In this document: positions 51,544-64,000 of the stretch, piece by piece | Layout: every line of letters starts with the position of its first letter | How positions within the stretch are numbered: the first letter of the stretch is position 1 | From: Nymphaea colorata | Lineage: Eukaryota; Streptophyta; Magnoliopsida; Nymphaeales; Nymphaeaceae | Assembly: GCF_008831285.2 (NCBI RefSeq) | Contig: NC_045139.1 | Span: forward strand, 20,872,412-20,936,411 | Direction: 5' to 3' | Length of the DNA: 64,000 nt | Program-made: the position numbers and the translations under genes | Notes under the pieces: model-generated | What the model was told of the DNA's origin: nothing | Database searches by the model: none | Seen by the model: the letters and a program-made list of their open reading frames with translations, nothing else

Positions 51544-52624
51544 GAGGACAGTGGTGGTACTACAACAACCAGTAGGGCAGAGTCGGCAGACTGTTGAGTA
51601 GGCGTGGCGGCGTGGAGATCCAGCAGGACAGGCACTGTTTGAGGTTTTGATAGGGTCGGCGCTGCCGGTGGTGGATGAGGAGGGCAGACACGGCCACGAC
51701 TCGCAGGGCAGGCGCTGCGACGACCAGGCAGCGAAGACACGTTTTGCGGCGAAACATAGACACGTTTTGAGGCGAAACATAGACACGTTTTGTGGCGAAA
51801 CTTAGACACGTTTTGAGGCGAAACTTGCGATAGGGTCAGCAGTGCCAGTGGTGGACGACTCGTAGGGCAGGTGCGACGATGACTCGTAGGGCAGGCGCCG
51901 TTTCAATTCGACATGTAGTACGGTGGTGGCGGTGCCACGACAATAGACGTCGGATGGCAAATGGTGAGGTTGCCTGTCTCAACTCGCACAGCTCTCTGCC
52001 TAACTCCTGAGCGGTTGAGCCTGAGCCTCACAAAAACTTTCAATACGATATGATCCAATGAACAAAATCAATCACGAGGCAAAAACCCTAACCTCGTCGT
52101 GGCCTTATTGGGCCCCTGACGAGCCGGCTCATTTGCCCGTACCCAGCCCGAAAGGGAACCGGGCCAGGCTCGTGCAAGAACAATAGGGTTGCTACACTCA
52201 GGACCTGCTTGGGTTGGGCTGCGGTACTTAGTGGTGGCTCGGCCCGGTGCACAAGAGAAGGAATTGTCGGTTCATGGTGGGGAAGGGGGTTGGTAGCTAA
52301 CGCTTCAACAAAGGGCCCTCCCTCTCTCAGTGGTCCGTCAAATAGAAAAGTCAACTAAACACTTTATTGGCAGGAGATCTAAACAAAGAGATTTGACCGA
52401 TGGAATAAAGAATATGCCATATTTGTATTACTTTTTATTCTGCAATATATATATTGGAATCAAGTACCTTTATCATTGAATATTTGTTTTTTTTATTTGA
52501 TATCACTAAAAACTGTCACAAAGACTAAATTTCAATGACCAAGTAACTGGTCGCTGTAATTGTATCTTTTTGTAATAGTTTTTAGCTATACAAAATTTTT
52601 AAAAAAAAAAACATTTAGTGACAG

Positions 52625-52700
<76 letters not shown>

Positions 52701-53618
52701 CCTGGACAAAGACTATATTTCAATGACCAAGTAACTGGTCGCTGTAATTGTATCTTTTTGTAATAGTTTTTAGCTATACAAAATTAAAAAAAAAAAACAT
52801 TCACTGACAGAGGTGTGTATGTATATATATATATATATATATAAACCTGGTTTCCCTCTATTGAATTCTAGGTGCTTGCTCTTGAACCTTTAAAGTCGTC
52901 TTAGTTTGTGTTAGTCATCTCACGTGACGGTTGTGTCGCCCCACTTAAAAGGAACAAAGGACTCGTTGAAAACTAAAACACAAAGTAAAGTTACTTTGAA
53001 TGTTCAACTAAATTCATGTCCTTCGATAGACACAAATGCCAAAAATGAGTTAATGAGTTGTCAAGGTCATTATATATATATATATATATATATGGTGCAT
53101 ATGTTTTTTATATGTTTAGTCTCACTTTGCGACAACTCAATGCTGTTGCATAAATTTGATCTTAAAAAGACAATAAATCATCGTTAAAATCACTATCAAC
53201 TATTCTCACACTATAAATGCTAATATATCGATTGTTTTTAACAACAAATTTTTGAGTTTTAGTCATCCAACAATATTTGACATCTAACATGATTAAATTG
53301 TCCCTCATTTTTATGTTGTATTTTAGTCTTCGAATATTTGTACATTGTATGTTTACAATTCTAACGGTATAAATAGCCATAAAATGTCTAAATTTATACA
53401 TGAAAAAAAACATCAATATTATATTTGAACACCAAATTTTATTAGAGTTCTAAAATTAATGATTTTTTTGGTACCCAATGTAACCAATCTAAATATCAAT
53501 TTTTGTATTTTTTTTAGTTGTTATATTTTTAAGATCTTACTTTTACCTTTATGGTTTGCAAAATGTAGACAAAATATTTAAAAAAATAGTTAAGCGGCAT
53601 ATTCGAGAAGCATAGTTT

Positions 53619-53660
<42 letters not shown>

Positions 53661-55525
53661 CACCATGGAGAGCTTTCACTAATTCATTTGGTTAATGTAG
53701 TCTACGATCCAAAGGAGCTGTGGTTGGTTTACCAGTGTAGTCATGAATTACGACCAAAGAGGGATATAAGAGCAATGCCAAAGCATTTAGTACACATTGA
53801 AGACCTTTTTTGTATTAGCTTTTCTTTTGTCATTGGTTTTGGTATTCAATGGAGTCAAAGCCCCTTCCTTTTTCCTTTGTGCTCCGGGTTGAAGCTGATT
53901 TGAGAATGGAGTATAGAATGGTACACTGGTCAAACTAGAGGGTTTTGTATCCATTGTTTGTAACCTAAAACGACAACACCCAGCAAAATTGAATTGATAA
54001 TTAGACATTCATGAGTATACCAACTCAACTAACTATACTATGCCTTTGGTCTGATCTCTCTCTTGTCACCAAGTGGGCTTCTATTCCAATGCATTTTTTA
54101 ATATTTTACAATTTTCTTACAGTTTATAAACTGATATTAAATAGTTTATTTTGTCGCTTGAGTTGTTCCATGATGCTGTTGTCCTGGTAGAGCTTACCGA
54201 CCTTCAACTAAAAGAAGCAGTTTGGTCAACATTTATTGAGAACAATTGACCGACCCGCTTGAACTGACCAGTTAGCCGTACTCAATAGCCCCTCCAAGCA
54301 CGAATTCGTTCACACATTGTTTAGTGGCAGTCTTCAAAAAATAATTACAAGGGAGATTTTCAGTTTACCTACCAAAGACAGCTCCGCGTTAGGTTTTGTT
54401 TCCTTGTCATCAATCTTTGAAGGCTACACCAGAATTGCACCAAAAAGTGAACAACTCATGCTTTTATCATTTATGCAACATGTTGAGAGCATAAACCTAT
54501 AATTCCTTTGCAAATTTTATCAACTAACATGCGTCAAAAACCATTATGTTTAAGGCAATGTGAAAATTTTACTCAATCTTGCCCACTTCAAACCTTATAT
54601 GAAATCAGTAATCTCCGATAAGAAAATTTGGGGATAAGAACATAATCTTAGTCAAGTTTTTTTTTTTTTAAATGTTCTACAATAACAATAATCATGGGTT
54701 AAGCAAGCCAAAGACAAACAACTGAAATACTAATAGATAACAACACTGTTAAGTCTTGGCAAAAATCCGGGAGGGGCCATTGGCTCTCTCACTTTCTCAG
54801 AAGGTAACTGGTGGAAGCCTCCAATGGCTGCCTTGGTTGCCTATTACGACTCCGAAGTGGTGAAAGAAACGTAACCCCATTTTTCCGGACTTCAGAGAAG
54901 TAGAAGAAGTCACTCTTCTGTACGTCTTATTTTTAAAAGGCGTTTCTCGGAATTCCTTGAGTGGTTTCCGATGTTTCCGATGCTCCCCCTCTTCTAGCTT
55001 CCTCCGCCCCTTTCCCTTCGTCTTCCTCCTCTGCTTCCGTAGTCGGTAAACGGAAGATGGCGTCCATAGGCTCGGACTGCTCTTCCCTATGCGGTATTCC
55101 ATCGTCCTCTTCCCTACCATCTTCACAGAAGCAATGGAAAAGGGCGATTTCGGGGATTTCCTTTCGTCGGGATCCCTTTTTTCGGGAAAAGAATTGTGTC
55201 AGATCTGGCAACCGTCCTTGTTTTCGTGCAGTTTTCATGAAGGAAGGTGGGTGGCTTTAGTTTTTCTATTCTTCGGCCTTTTTATTCTGTTTTTCTTTTT
55301 CCTGGTGTTTCCTTCTGATTGTTTGGACGATTAATTTTGAGTTTCCAATTTATTCGAACTTTGGATTGTAAAGGAATTTGGTTGGTTTTGGAGATGATTT
55401 TTGTTTATGGTTATGCATGTTTTCCTGGGAGATGAATAAAAGATTGTTCTCTAGAGATTGTACCATGGTTCACCTTCCAGGCTTTTCCTTCTTCTTTATC
55501 CATTTTGGTTTTCATGCATTTACTG

Positions 55526-55556
<31 letters not shown>

Positions 55557-57472
55557 GATTGGCTGCGGCTGCAGCAGAAGGGAAAAACGCTTCCAGAAAT
55601 TTGAATAATGGCAATGGAGTTAGCCCTCTCAAACCGTTGGAGGAACGTGGAGATGCGATGGCAATCTCCGACAAGAATGATAGTGAGCCCACAGTTAGTA
55701 TCACTGTCGTCGGAGCATCTGGAGACCTTGCAAAAAAGAAGATTTACCCTGCTCTCTTCGCTCTTTTCTACGAGGGCTGCCTTCCTGAGGTCCCATTTCG
55801 TCTCTTTTTTCGCCTTTGTTCGATTCCTTTCTTCTGATTTCCCTGTGAGACTTGGAGCAATGAAAAGAAATTTGATTTTCTTGCTGAATGTTGAGTAACA
55901 CATGGTGTTGAAATTTTGATTTTGTTTTACAGCATTTCACGATCTTCGGTTACGCTCGTAGTAAGATGACAGATGCAGAACTTAGAACAATGGTTAGCAA
56001 AACTCTCACTTGCAGAATTGATAAGAGGTACTCGTGTCTTCAGATGATAACGTGTTCATAGTAGTGGTATTCCGACCAGCTGTCTATGTTTAATGCGATC
56101 ATATGGTTATCTTCTCGGTTGAGGTGTTCATAATTAGCTGCTTGGTATTTGTGCATGGTCTAAAATTGTTCTCACCAATGTAGGGGTTTTTCCTTTTTGC
56201 TGTTCTACCAGGGAGAACTGCAATGACAAGATGAAGCAGTTCTTGGAAAGGTGCTTCTACCATTCAGGTCAGTACGACTCGGTGGATAATTTTGCAGAGC
56301 TGGATAAGAAACTCAAAGAGCAAGAGGTAAGCTTTGAGAATCGACAATGAGTATTACTATTGATTCCGTTCGTGCATTTGATGGATACAACAGTCAACGC
56401 TTCTGAGAAACTAGAGTAATGAAATAATTTTAATTGCACTGGAGGCTGTGTTTACTTAATGTGAACCTTTCATGACAAGTGAGATGACATCAGCGATAAT
56501 CGGCAGGCAACCTCACTTCATGTGTGAAATATAACGTATATGGTCATCAAGATACCTTCTAAGTTCATCTATACTGGTCTTTTAATCCTTTGTCCATTTT
56601 TACTTATTTTTTAACAATTTGGATTTGTTGTTTTAATGTCCACAGAATGTCCTAAATGACACATATAATTCATTATATCGCAATTTTACATAAATGTTCT
56701 GTTAAACCAAGCATGTCTTCAGTGTGTGTGTAAAATACCAACGGCATGCTGCCAGGTCCACTCATTAGATGGTATAAACTCCTTTTATTTTATAGTTTTC
56801 CCTGTAGAGCTTATGGTCATGAAGTATTGATGCCCTTTTCCTCCCCCAATAAATTGTTGTATATTGTGGCTTTATTTTAAATTTTGATGCTGCTTAGGTG
56901 TTTTTGAAACTTAAAAATATGCTTAGTGGCACTTAATCTTCTAAACCATTTTATATTACATTGCTATTATCTGTTGGGCGATGCTTGTTGTGGCCACACT
57001 GCCATCTCTGCTATTACTGTCACTGCCGTTTCAGGTTGTACCAGACCTAGACTCCTACCAAAAATTGGGGTGTCTGAGATTTTTTCTTCTGGCTGTGGCC
57101 AAAATTTATGTTGGACCTGTGCTCATATTTTTTTACGAGATGAATTTCTCAGTTACTATGCCTTTGTCTAACTTAGGGATCCATGACTGACCTAGTACCT
57201 TTTGATCTTAGTTGTCAAGGCAGCCAGGCGCTGCCTAGGTGCGCCTAGCCTAAAAAAGGCGTCCAAAAGTCGCTGCAATGTTGGTTCATTTATATGTAAT
57301 TCTAAAATGTTAGCTTTATGTTTTATGTGTTAAGTTAGCATGTTAGCAAGTTAGAATTAGTCAAAATCAACTTAGAATTAGTCAAAATCAACTTATAAAG
57401 CAGTAAAATAAAATGTTTAATGCATTGAATTTAAAATATAAGACAAAGTCTCGAATCGATTACAAGATAATG

Positions 57473-57508
<36 letters not shown>

Positions 57509-60500
57509 CGGATTGTAAATCCTCAGGAAAGATTTGATGGTTTCACTTGGCTCTTCTATTTGATGTGGAATATTTTCTTCATTTGTCTTCAGCAACTTCC
57601 TTCATGGTTGATAAGCATCATTGTCTTGACTACAAGCGAAGACAGATCTTCTTGTGCCTCAGTGTCAGGAACAACCACGATCCAGCAAGCTCAAGTTACA
57701 AATCTGATGATTCATACTAACAGAAAGTAACTGCATTTGTTTGATTAAGCAAATAAAAGTCATGCACAGCAGCACAGGTTAAGCTAAAAGGCAGCAGCAG
57801 CGCTGTAGCAAGCAGCACAAGTTAAGCTAAAAATCATGCACAGCACAACAGGTTAAGATATATGAGTAATATATAACAAGTAGTTAGTTGCTAGTTGCAT
57901 ACCGTTTTTTTAGTGGCAGAAGGCAGCAGCAGGCGGCAGAAGTTTTCCACAACGGAAAGCAGAAAAGATTAGCCCCTTCATATAGCCTATGTGATATATT
58001 TTTTGGATAAACATGCCTTTTCAGATTTCAAACACTGTTTCCAAGTTTATCTTAATCAGTTTCTAAAATATTATCTTTACTAATTCACATGTTTATCCAA
58101 ATGGAAGGTTTAAAAATTATTGTCACAGAAAACACGTCTTATTCGAAAAAAAAAAAACGCGTATAATATGCAAAAAAACAGTCAGCCGTATAAAACGTGA
58201 AAAACGCGTCTGTTTAAAAAAAACGCCAGAAAATAAAAAACGTGAAAAAACGCCTATTATACACGTTTTTCCGTGTTTTTTCGTATTTTTTATGATATTT
58301 TATTTTTTTTATTTTCAGGATTTATTAAATTTTTTAAATTTTTAAAAATTTGCCAAAATTTTGAGGAGATATTCTCGAGATATACAACTTTGTCGCATAA
58401 TACCCGAGAAATTCCTCGCCATATAATACCCATACACGCTTTTTGTGACAATGGTGATAAGTTACCTTGCAAATGTACTAGCAACAGCATGCTTAGGTGA
58501 CAGCCTAGGCACCAAACAAACACCCCACACCTAAGTGATGGACTTAGGCATGGATGTGGACTGACGACTAGTCCACGACTAGCCTTGACAACTAAGCTTT
58601 CGATATAAAAGGCAAACCACTCCGTTGCTACAGAGAGGGAGGGAATGCTGTTACTGTATACTTGGATATGGTGCACTGTTTGTGAAATATCTCGGCTGTG
58701 AGGTGTTTTCTGACTTTGAAATTAGCCAGCATATGTGACCTTCATGCCTTCAAAGCTATGAATCACTGTCAAAATCGTGTCTTGTCTATGAATGGACTGA
58801 CTCTTTGAGTTAGATCCCCATGAAAGTCCGATTGTAGCAAGTAAACTATCAAGGCTGTCTCATCTTTGACGAAATTATCATATACACTTGAGGACGATAG
58901 ATTCTAGCTGAATATCTTAACTGCAAGTGTACTTTTCATAAAATGAATCACAGGGATGTGACCTCCATGTATAACAACCTAAATATCAATAAAGCAATCG
59001 TGTATTTCAAGTCACAGATCTGATTTTACTAGGATTTGTAAATCAAAGTCTTGAAACTCATATATATATAACGAGCAAGAGACAGACAGACAGACAGACA
59101 GACACACACACACAAAAAAAGGTTTGTGAGAACTATTGTCAGTGGGCCTATCAATTTTATCAGATGGTGTACAGGCTATTCACATCAGACAGAACTTCAT
59201 AAAGTAAAAAATGCTAACCTTGATCAACATTTTTAAATGCTATTGCAATGAGAATGTGTGCAACCAATCCAATAATTTGATTGGAGTGTCATTCTTTTAA
59301 AAGTTTGGTCAAATCCTGAAGTTCTTTTGTCTTTTGATCTTCAATGATATTTACAGATGCTTATATCTGGAGCTATCTTATGGGCTTTTGAAATGCCGCA
59401 CTTGCATCCAGTGCTGCCAATTATTTTATTACTTGTCCTGCCTCTTATAATAGTTAGCCAATGCCAACTTGCAGGGAGGCAGACTCTCAAACCGACTATT
59501 TTACTTGTCCATTCCACCAAATGTATTCATAAATGCAGTAAAATGTGCCAGTCTATCAGCTTCTTCATCTAATGGATGGACAAGAGTTATTGTTGAGAAA
59601 CCTTTCGGACGTGATTCTGAATCATCTGCAGCACTTACAAGGGGCCTCAAGAAATACCTAAAAGAAGACCAAATATTCAGGTATTTTCTGTTCTGTTGTT
59701 TCTTTAAGTAGCATTGCTCCTATACTGATATATGTGACCAAAATTTGCAGAATTGACCATTATTTGGGAAAGGAACTCGTTGAGAATTTATCGGTGCTTC
59801 GTTTTTCGAATCTTATTTTTGAGCCATTATGGTCAAGGCAGTATATCCGGAATGTGCAATTAATATTTTCTGAAGATTTTGGGACAGAAGGCAGAGGCGG
59901 GTAGGCTTCATTACTTGTGTGCATATGCCTCCACAAGACCATGTCATTTTGTGGTTATCATTGATGAACTTACAATTTTTCTGTGTGCAGGTACTTTGAT
60001 AGCTATGGGATTATAAGAGACATAATGCAGAACCATCTCTTACAAATATTAGCTTTGTTTGCTATGGAAACTCCTGTCAGTTTAGATGCAGAAGATATCA
60101 GGAATGAGAAGGTGCTGTTTGATGCAAATAAAAAAAAGCTTGCATTCCTAGAGGTTAACCGTTTGTTGAATAGTTTGTTTTGTTTGATTCAGGTAAAGGT
60201 TCTACGCTCAATGAGGCCTTTACAACTGGATGATGTGGTAATTGGTCAGTATAAGAGCCACTCCAAGGGTGGTATTACACATCCAGGATATCTTGATGAC
60301 AAGACTGTGCCAAAGGGAAGCTTGACTCCAACATTTGCTGCTGCTGCTCTATTTATAGACAATGCTAGATGGGATGGAGTTCCATTTCTGATGAAAGCTG
60401 GTAAAGCTTTGCATTCAAAGAGGTATAGCTTTTCTGTGTCTCTCCCTTGCAGAAAACTGCATTTGGCAATTTGAGGCTCAAATGAGCATTTCATAACTGG

Positions 60501-63500
60501 TGAATTTCGGCTTTTCTTTCCAGGGCTGAAATCAGAGTACAGTTCAGACATGTTCCAGGTAATCTATATAGGAAAAGCTTCGGTACAGACCTTGACAGAG
60601 CTACAAATGAGCTTGTGATACGTGTTCAGCCTGATGAAGCCATCTATTTGAAGATCAACAATAAGATTCCTGGGCTTGGCATGCGTTTGGACAGAAGTAA
60701 TCTGAATCTTCATTATGCAGCTAGGTATGGAGCAGTGTCATCTACTCTGAATCTTGAGATTTCCAAGTTTCGGTCATCTAAAGTTTCAAATAGACGCAAT
60801 AATATAATATGCTGTTTATCGTAAGGCTCTCAAGTTGCACAGTGAAATGTGAAATTTGACAAGTCAGACCATAAGTAATAGTTAAGATTGAAAAAAATAT
60901 AATACTAATATAATAATGATAAAAGAATAACAAAGATATGCAGGCAATGGGTTGACCATGTCCACGACATCCTCCGGTATAGCAGGGCGAATCATTTGAT
61001 TAAAGCATTTTTCCAATTCCGCTGTTCTTAATGGTGAGCATTGTCGATAAAGAACAGGTTACCTTTTGATAGATCCTGATACGAATTTACTTCCAGCAGT
61101 ATTGGTTTGTTTGAGCAATCTGCCTCTTGAATTTTCACCGTATCCATTTGAAAGTTTTCAACTCATGGTTTCTTATAATGCTGGTTCTTTTGCTCTTAAC
61201 TTAAGTTGAACCATTTTGGTCAATCTTTCATAGCTGTAATTTTGCCTTAAACTTTTGAAGTTTACTTCTTTCCGCATTGTCAGCACACCTGGTTTTGGTT
61301 TTTAATTATTACCTTGTCGGTTGATTCAATCATCTTTGGCCTTTTCTTTTGCAAGATACTCAAATGAAATACCTGATGCCTATGAGCGACTGCTGCTTGA
61401 TGCCATTGAAGGAGAGCGGCGACTCTTCATTCGCAGTGATGAACTCAATGCAGCATGGGCACTCTTTACTCCATTGCTGAAAGAAATAGAAGAGAAAAAA
61501 ATTGTGCCCGAGCTTTATCCATATGGTAGCAGGGGACCTGTTGGTGCTCATTACCTTGCTGCAAAGTATAAAGTCCGATGGGGTGATCTCAGTGCGGAAC
61601 ACTAACCTGAGTGATGAGACTTTGGAAGGTGTTGCGGAAGAAGGTTCTGATTTCTACCGGTAGTACAACAACAGTCTTGTTGAAGTTATCCAAGTCGGAA
61701 GAAATAAAGGATGAAGTCTTAAGGGCTCAGGGTAACATGAACGGAGTGGCTAATCAGATGTCATCCATGAATTTTGACATATTCCTTTTGTTGTTTAGGC
61801 TAATGTTATATCTAATTCCCCATATGCTGTATTTTTTGCATGATTGGAATTCACGAATGGTGGATGAATGATGCAGATGAAATGAATTTTTTATCTGTAT
61901 CTCGTTGTCTATGTTTCTCTCTGGAGACATGTGAGTGAAATTATTTTTCCCTTTTCTTCACTTATTGTACAAGAACACCTCGCCAAGTAAGTGAGAACAT
62001 AATCACAATCGCAGCAGTATGAGACAAGGACGCACAACTTCAATGCTGGCTGTTTGCAACCAATTGAACAGGCACCGGTTGAGCTTTTCGTCCTATACCT
62101 GCGATTCTCTTCCTCCAATTCAGGTAGTTCGACTGCACTGCGATTAAATTAACGTTTCAACTGCAAACATCATTGATCTTCTACAAGCATCTGATGAGCA
62201 CCAATCCGCAATTGCGTTGCTGGTTTTGCATCCCATCTATCTATTCCACAAACAGATCTTCCACGAGCAGCGTTACTTATACCTACAGCCCCCACAGTCC
62301 CTGATTTGCAACAGAGGACAACATGAATGCAATATTGGTTTCTCTGTTCCCAATTCCTCTCATGCCAAGGGATGCCAAGTTCTGCCCACACGTCATTCTA
62401 GTTTGAATCATCCTACACTTCCATGACAGAAAGCGTTTCTTACATTTCCTCCAAGCTGCTTCTGCTAAATTTGATGTAGTAACTTGTTTTCCATATTTAA
62501 GACTGTTAATCGCCATATGTACCGTCCTTCCACCATCTAAGCAAAACCTGATTCCTCACTTTCTGGCGATGCCATCATTTAGGCCCCGTGATGATCCATG
62601 CCTCTCATTAAAATCAGGCTGCTGGATTATCTTCCTCCATATGTTTCTGGTTCCACAGCAACTCTAAAAGGGTGATGCTTTTCATTCTCAATTGTGGTTC
62701 TATAGATCTGACAACGAGACGGCGGACTTAGCCCCAGTCGTTGCATTTGACTTTCAAGCGGAAGTCATCCTTGATCCATCACAGCCTGGCTCTTGGTAGA
62801 CCTCTGCTACGGCCAAACGATACAAACGCCGTTGTTGCATTTCACCACTTGAATCAGACATAAAGAAGAGAAAAGCAAACTAAAGTCTGAGTTTTGACAC
62901 ACCATCCAAAGTTGGCATGTACTGGTGGGTGGAGACCAAGCTGGACTCATGCTTTTGGTCGCCTTATGTGTCGTCTGGGAACGTAGCCGGACCATTCAAA
63001 GCATATCCAGTTTTGTTAGGCATACTTGACATTGATTGGAGGTCCAAATCCGGTTCTCATAATGGAGATGCAAATCATTTTGCTTTTTAAGATCTGTTAT
63101 TGGAATTAATCTTTTTGTTTGGATCTGGATCTACTCCGTCCTTCCTTACTCCATGATGCCGGTCCTGGCATAGAAAGCAACAGCAATTTCAGAATGAACT
63201 TGGATAACCTGTTCCTTTTTTCCCCAGAAAATGGGGAGAGGGGCTTGGCAATGGGGTGCGGCACAACCTGAGACCCTGATGGGGATGAATGTTACTGGAT
63301 CAGATTTTCGGATCACTGACCCGTATCTGAGTCTGACCAGTAGATCATGCTTAAGAAAACTGGATGTCATTAGTAATACAGCCTTTGCTTCTGTATCTGA
63401 ACTCGTGTCTCAACCAAATCCCAAATCCGACTTAAATGCGGTATGCGATGATAGTCAATGACGGGTCTAGTTTGAAGAGAGGGGGGGGAGGGAACAAAAG

Positions 63501-64000
63501 CAAAGTACAAGAGCCACATTGGCTGGCCAGGTAACATCATCTTGTGGACGTGCCGGAGTGGTTATCGGGCATGACTAGAAATCATGTGGGCTCTGCCCGC
63601 GCAGGTTCGAATCCTGCCGTCCACGTTCCTTTTTATCTCTTGTTTTCCTTTCTGTCGAGTCCCCTCCCAAATTCACGCCAGCTTTTCTCATTTGTCATTT
63701 TTCTTAATTTCTGAATCGTAAGTTAGAAATTAGGTCTCCTTCCCCTGCTACACTGCTCTCCTTTCTCTCCGGGAAAACCGTCAGTTTCAGATTCAGTAAT
63801 TGTTCAAGCAACTCTTTGTGTGTCTTCCGGTGATTTGAATATATAAAACCAGTAGTAGATCGATAGAATTTCAAAAATTTTGAAAACTACAACTGATATA
63901 CGTGATAATCACATCATGTGTTCTCTTCCATGGGGACACAATTTATGTACAATTAACTCAAGAAAAACTGGTGTCTTTTAAAATCAGTTCTTCGTTTGTG

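Overview
This is a stretch of plant nuclear DNA, almost certainly from a flowering plant. The evidence is a multi-exon gene for plastid glucose-6-phosphate dehydrogenase, a plant-only two-helix/DUF761-type membrane protein gene, a eukaryotic tRNA-Ser with a Pol III T-run, abundant CT/AT microsatellites and a large load of LTR retrotransposons. The species cannot be fixed from the sequence. The window is gene-poor: two protein-coding genes and one tRNA gene stand up to inspection.

Layout. 1-12.4 kb is AT-rich intergenic DNA with a LINE 3' end (1.5-2.6 kb), small repeat remnants and microsatellites. 12.45-13.45 kb holds a single-exon gene with a TATA box, a CT-rich 5' leader and a 250-residue membrane protein with an acidic tail. 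16.07-20.62 kb is a decayed antisense Ty1/copia element. 20.6-21.5 kb carries a probable antisense LINE remnant. 23-25 kb contains an antisense LTR-like promoter block. 25.0-45.3 kb is a nest of Ty3/gypsy chromovirus-like elements: a decayed sense element (G1) with two LTR copies fused in tandem at its 3' end, then an antisense relative (G2) whose 5' LTR is split by a complete 4.7-kb solo LTR of the G1 family bounded by a near-perfect 5-bp target duplication. 46.275-51.543 kb is a young antisense Ty1/copia element with two 384-bp LTRs, a perfect 5-bp duplication and one 1,142-residue open pol frame, but a broken gag. 51.5-54.9 kb is repeat-rich spacer with minisatellites.

55.06-61.61 kb is the plastid glucose-6-phosphate dehydrogenase gene: ten coding exons join without a frame problem to 596 codons plus stop. 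Its 3.1-kb fourth intron hosts a 1,390-bp non-autonomous hAT-like element with 15-bp perfect terminal inverted repeats and a 7/8 target duplication. A tRNA-Ser(AGA) lies at 63.54-63.63 kb on the same strand.

How it fits together. The genes are isolated units with no shared pathway; the rest is mostly layered transposon history. No clearly new biological system was found. The most unusual items are the architecture of the long-LTR gypsy family (tandem LTR fusion, internal kilobase duplication, a recurring CCTAGG-based motif upstream of the TATA box) and the hAT-like insertion in the dehydrogenase gene.
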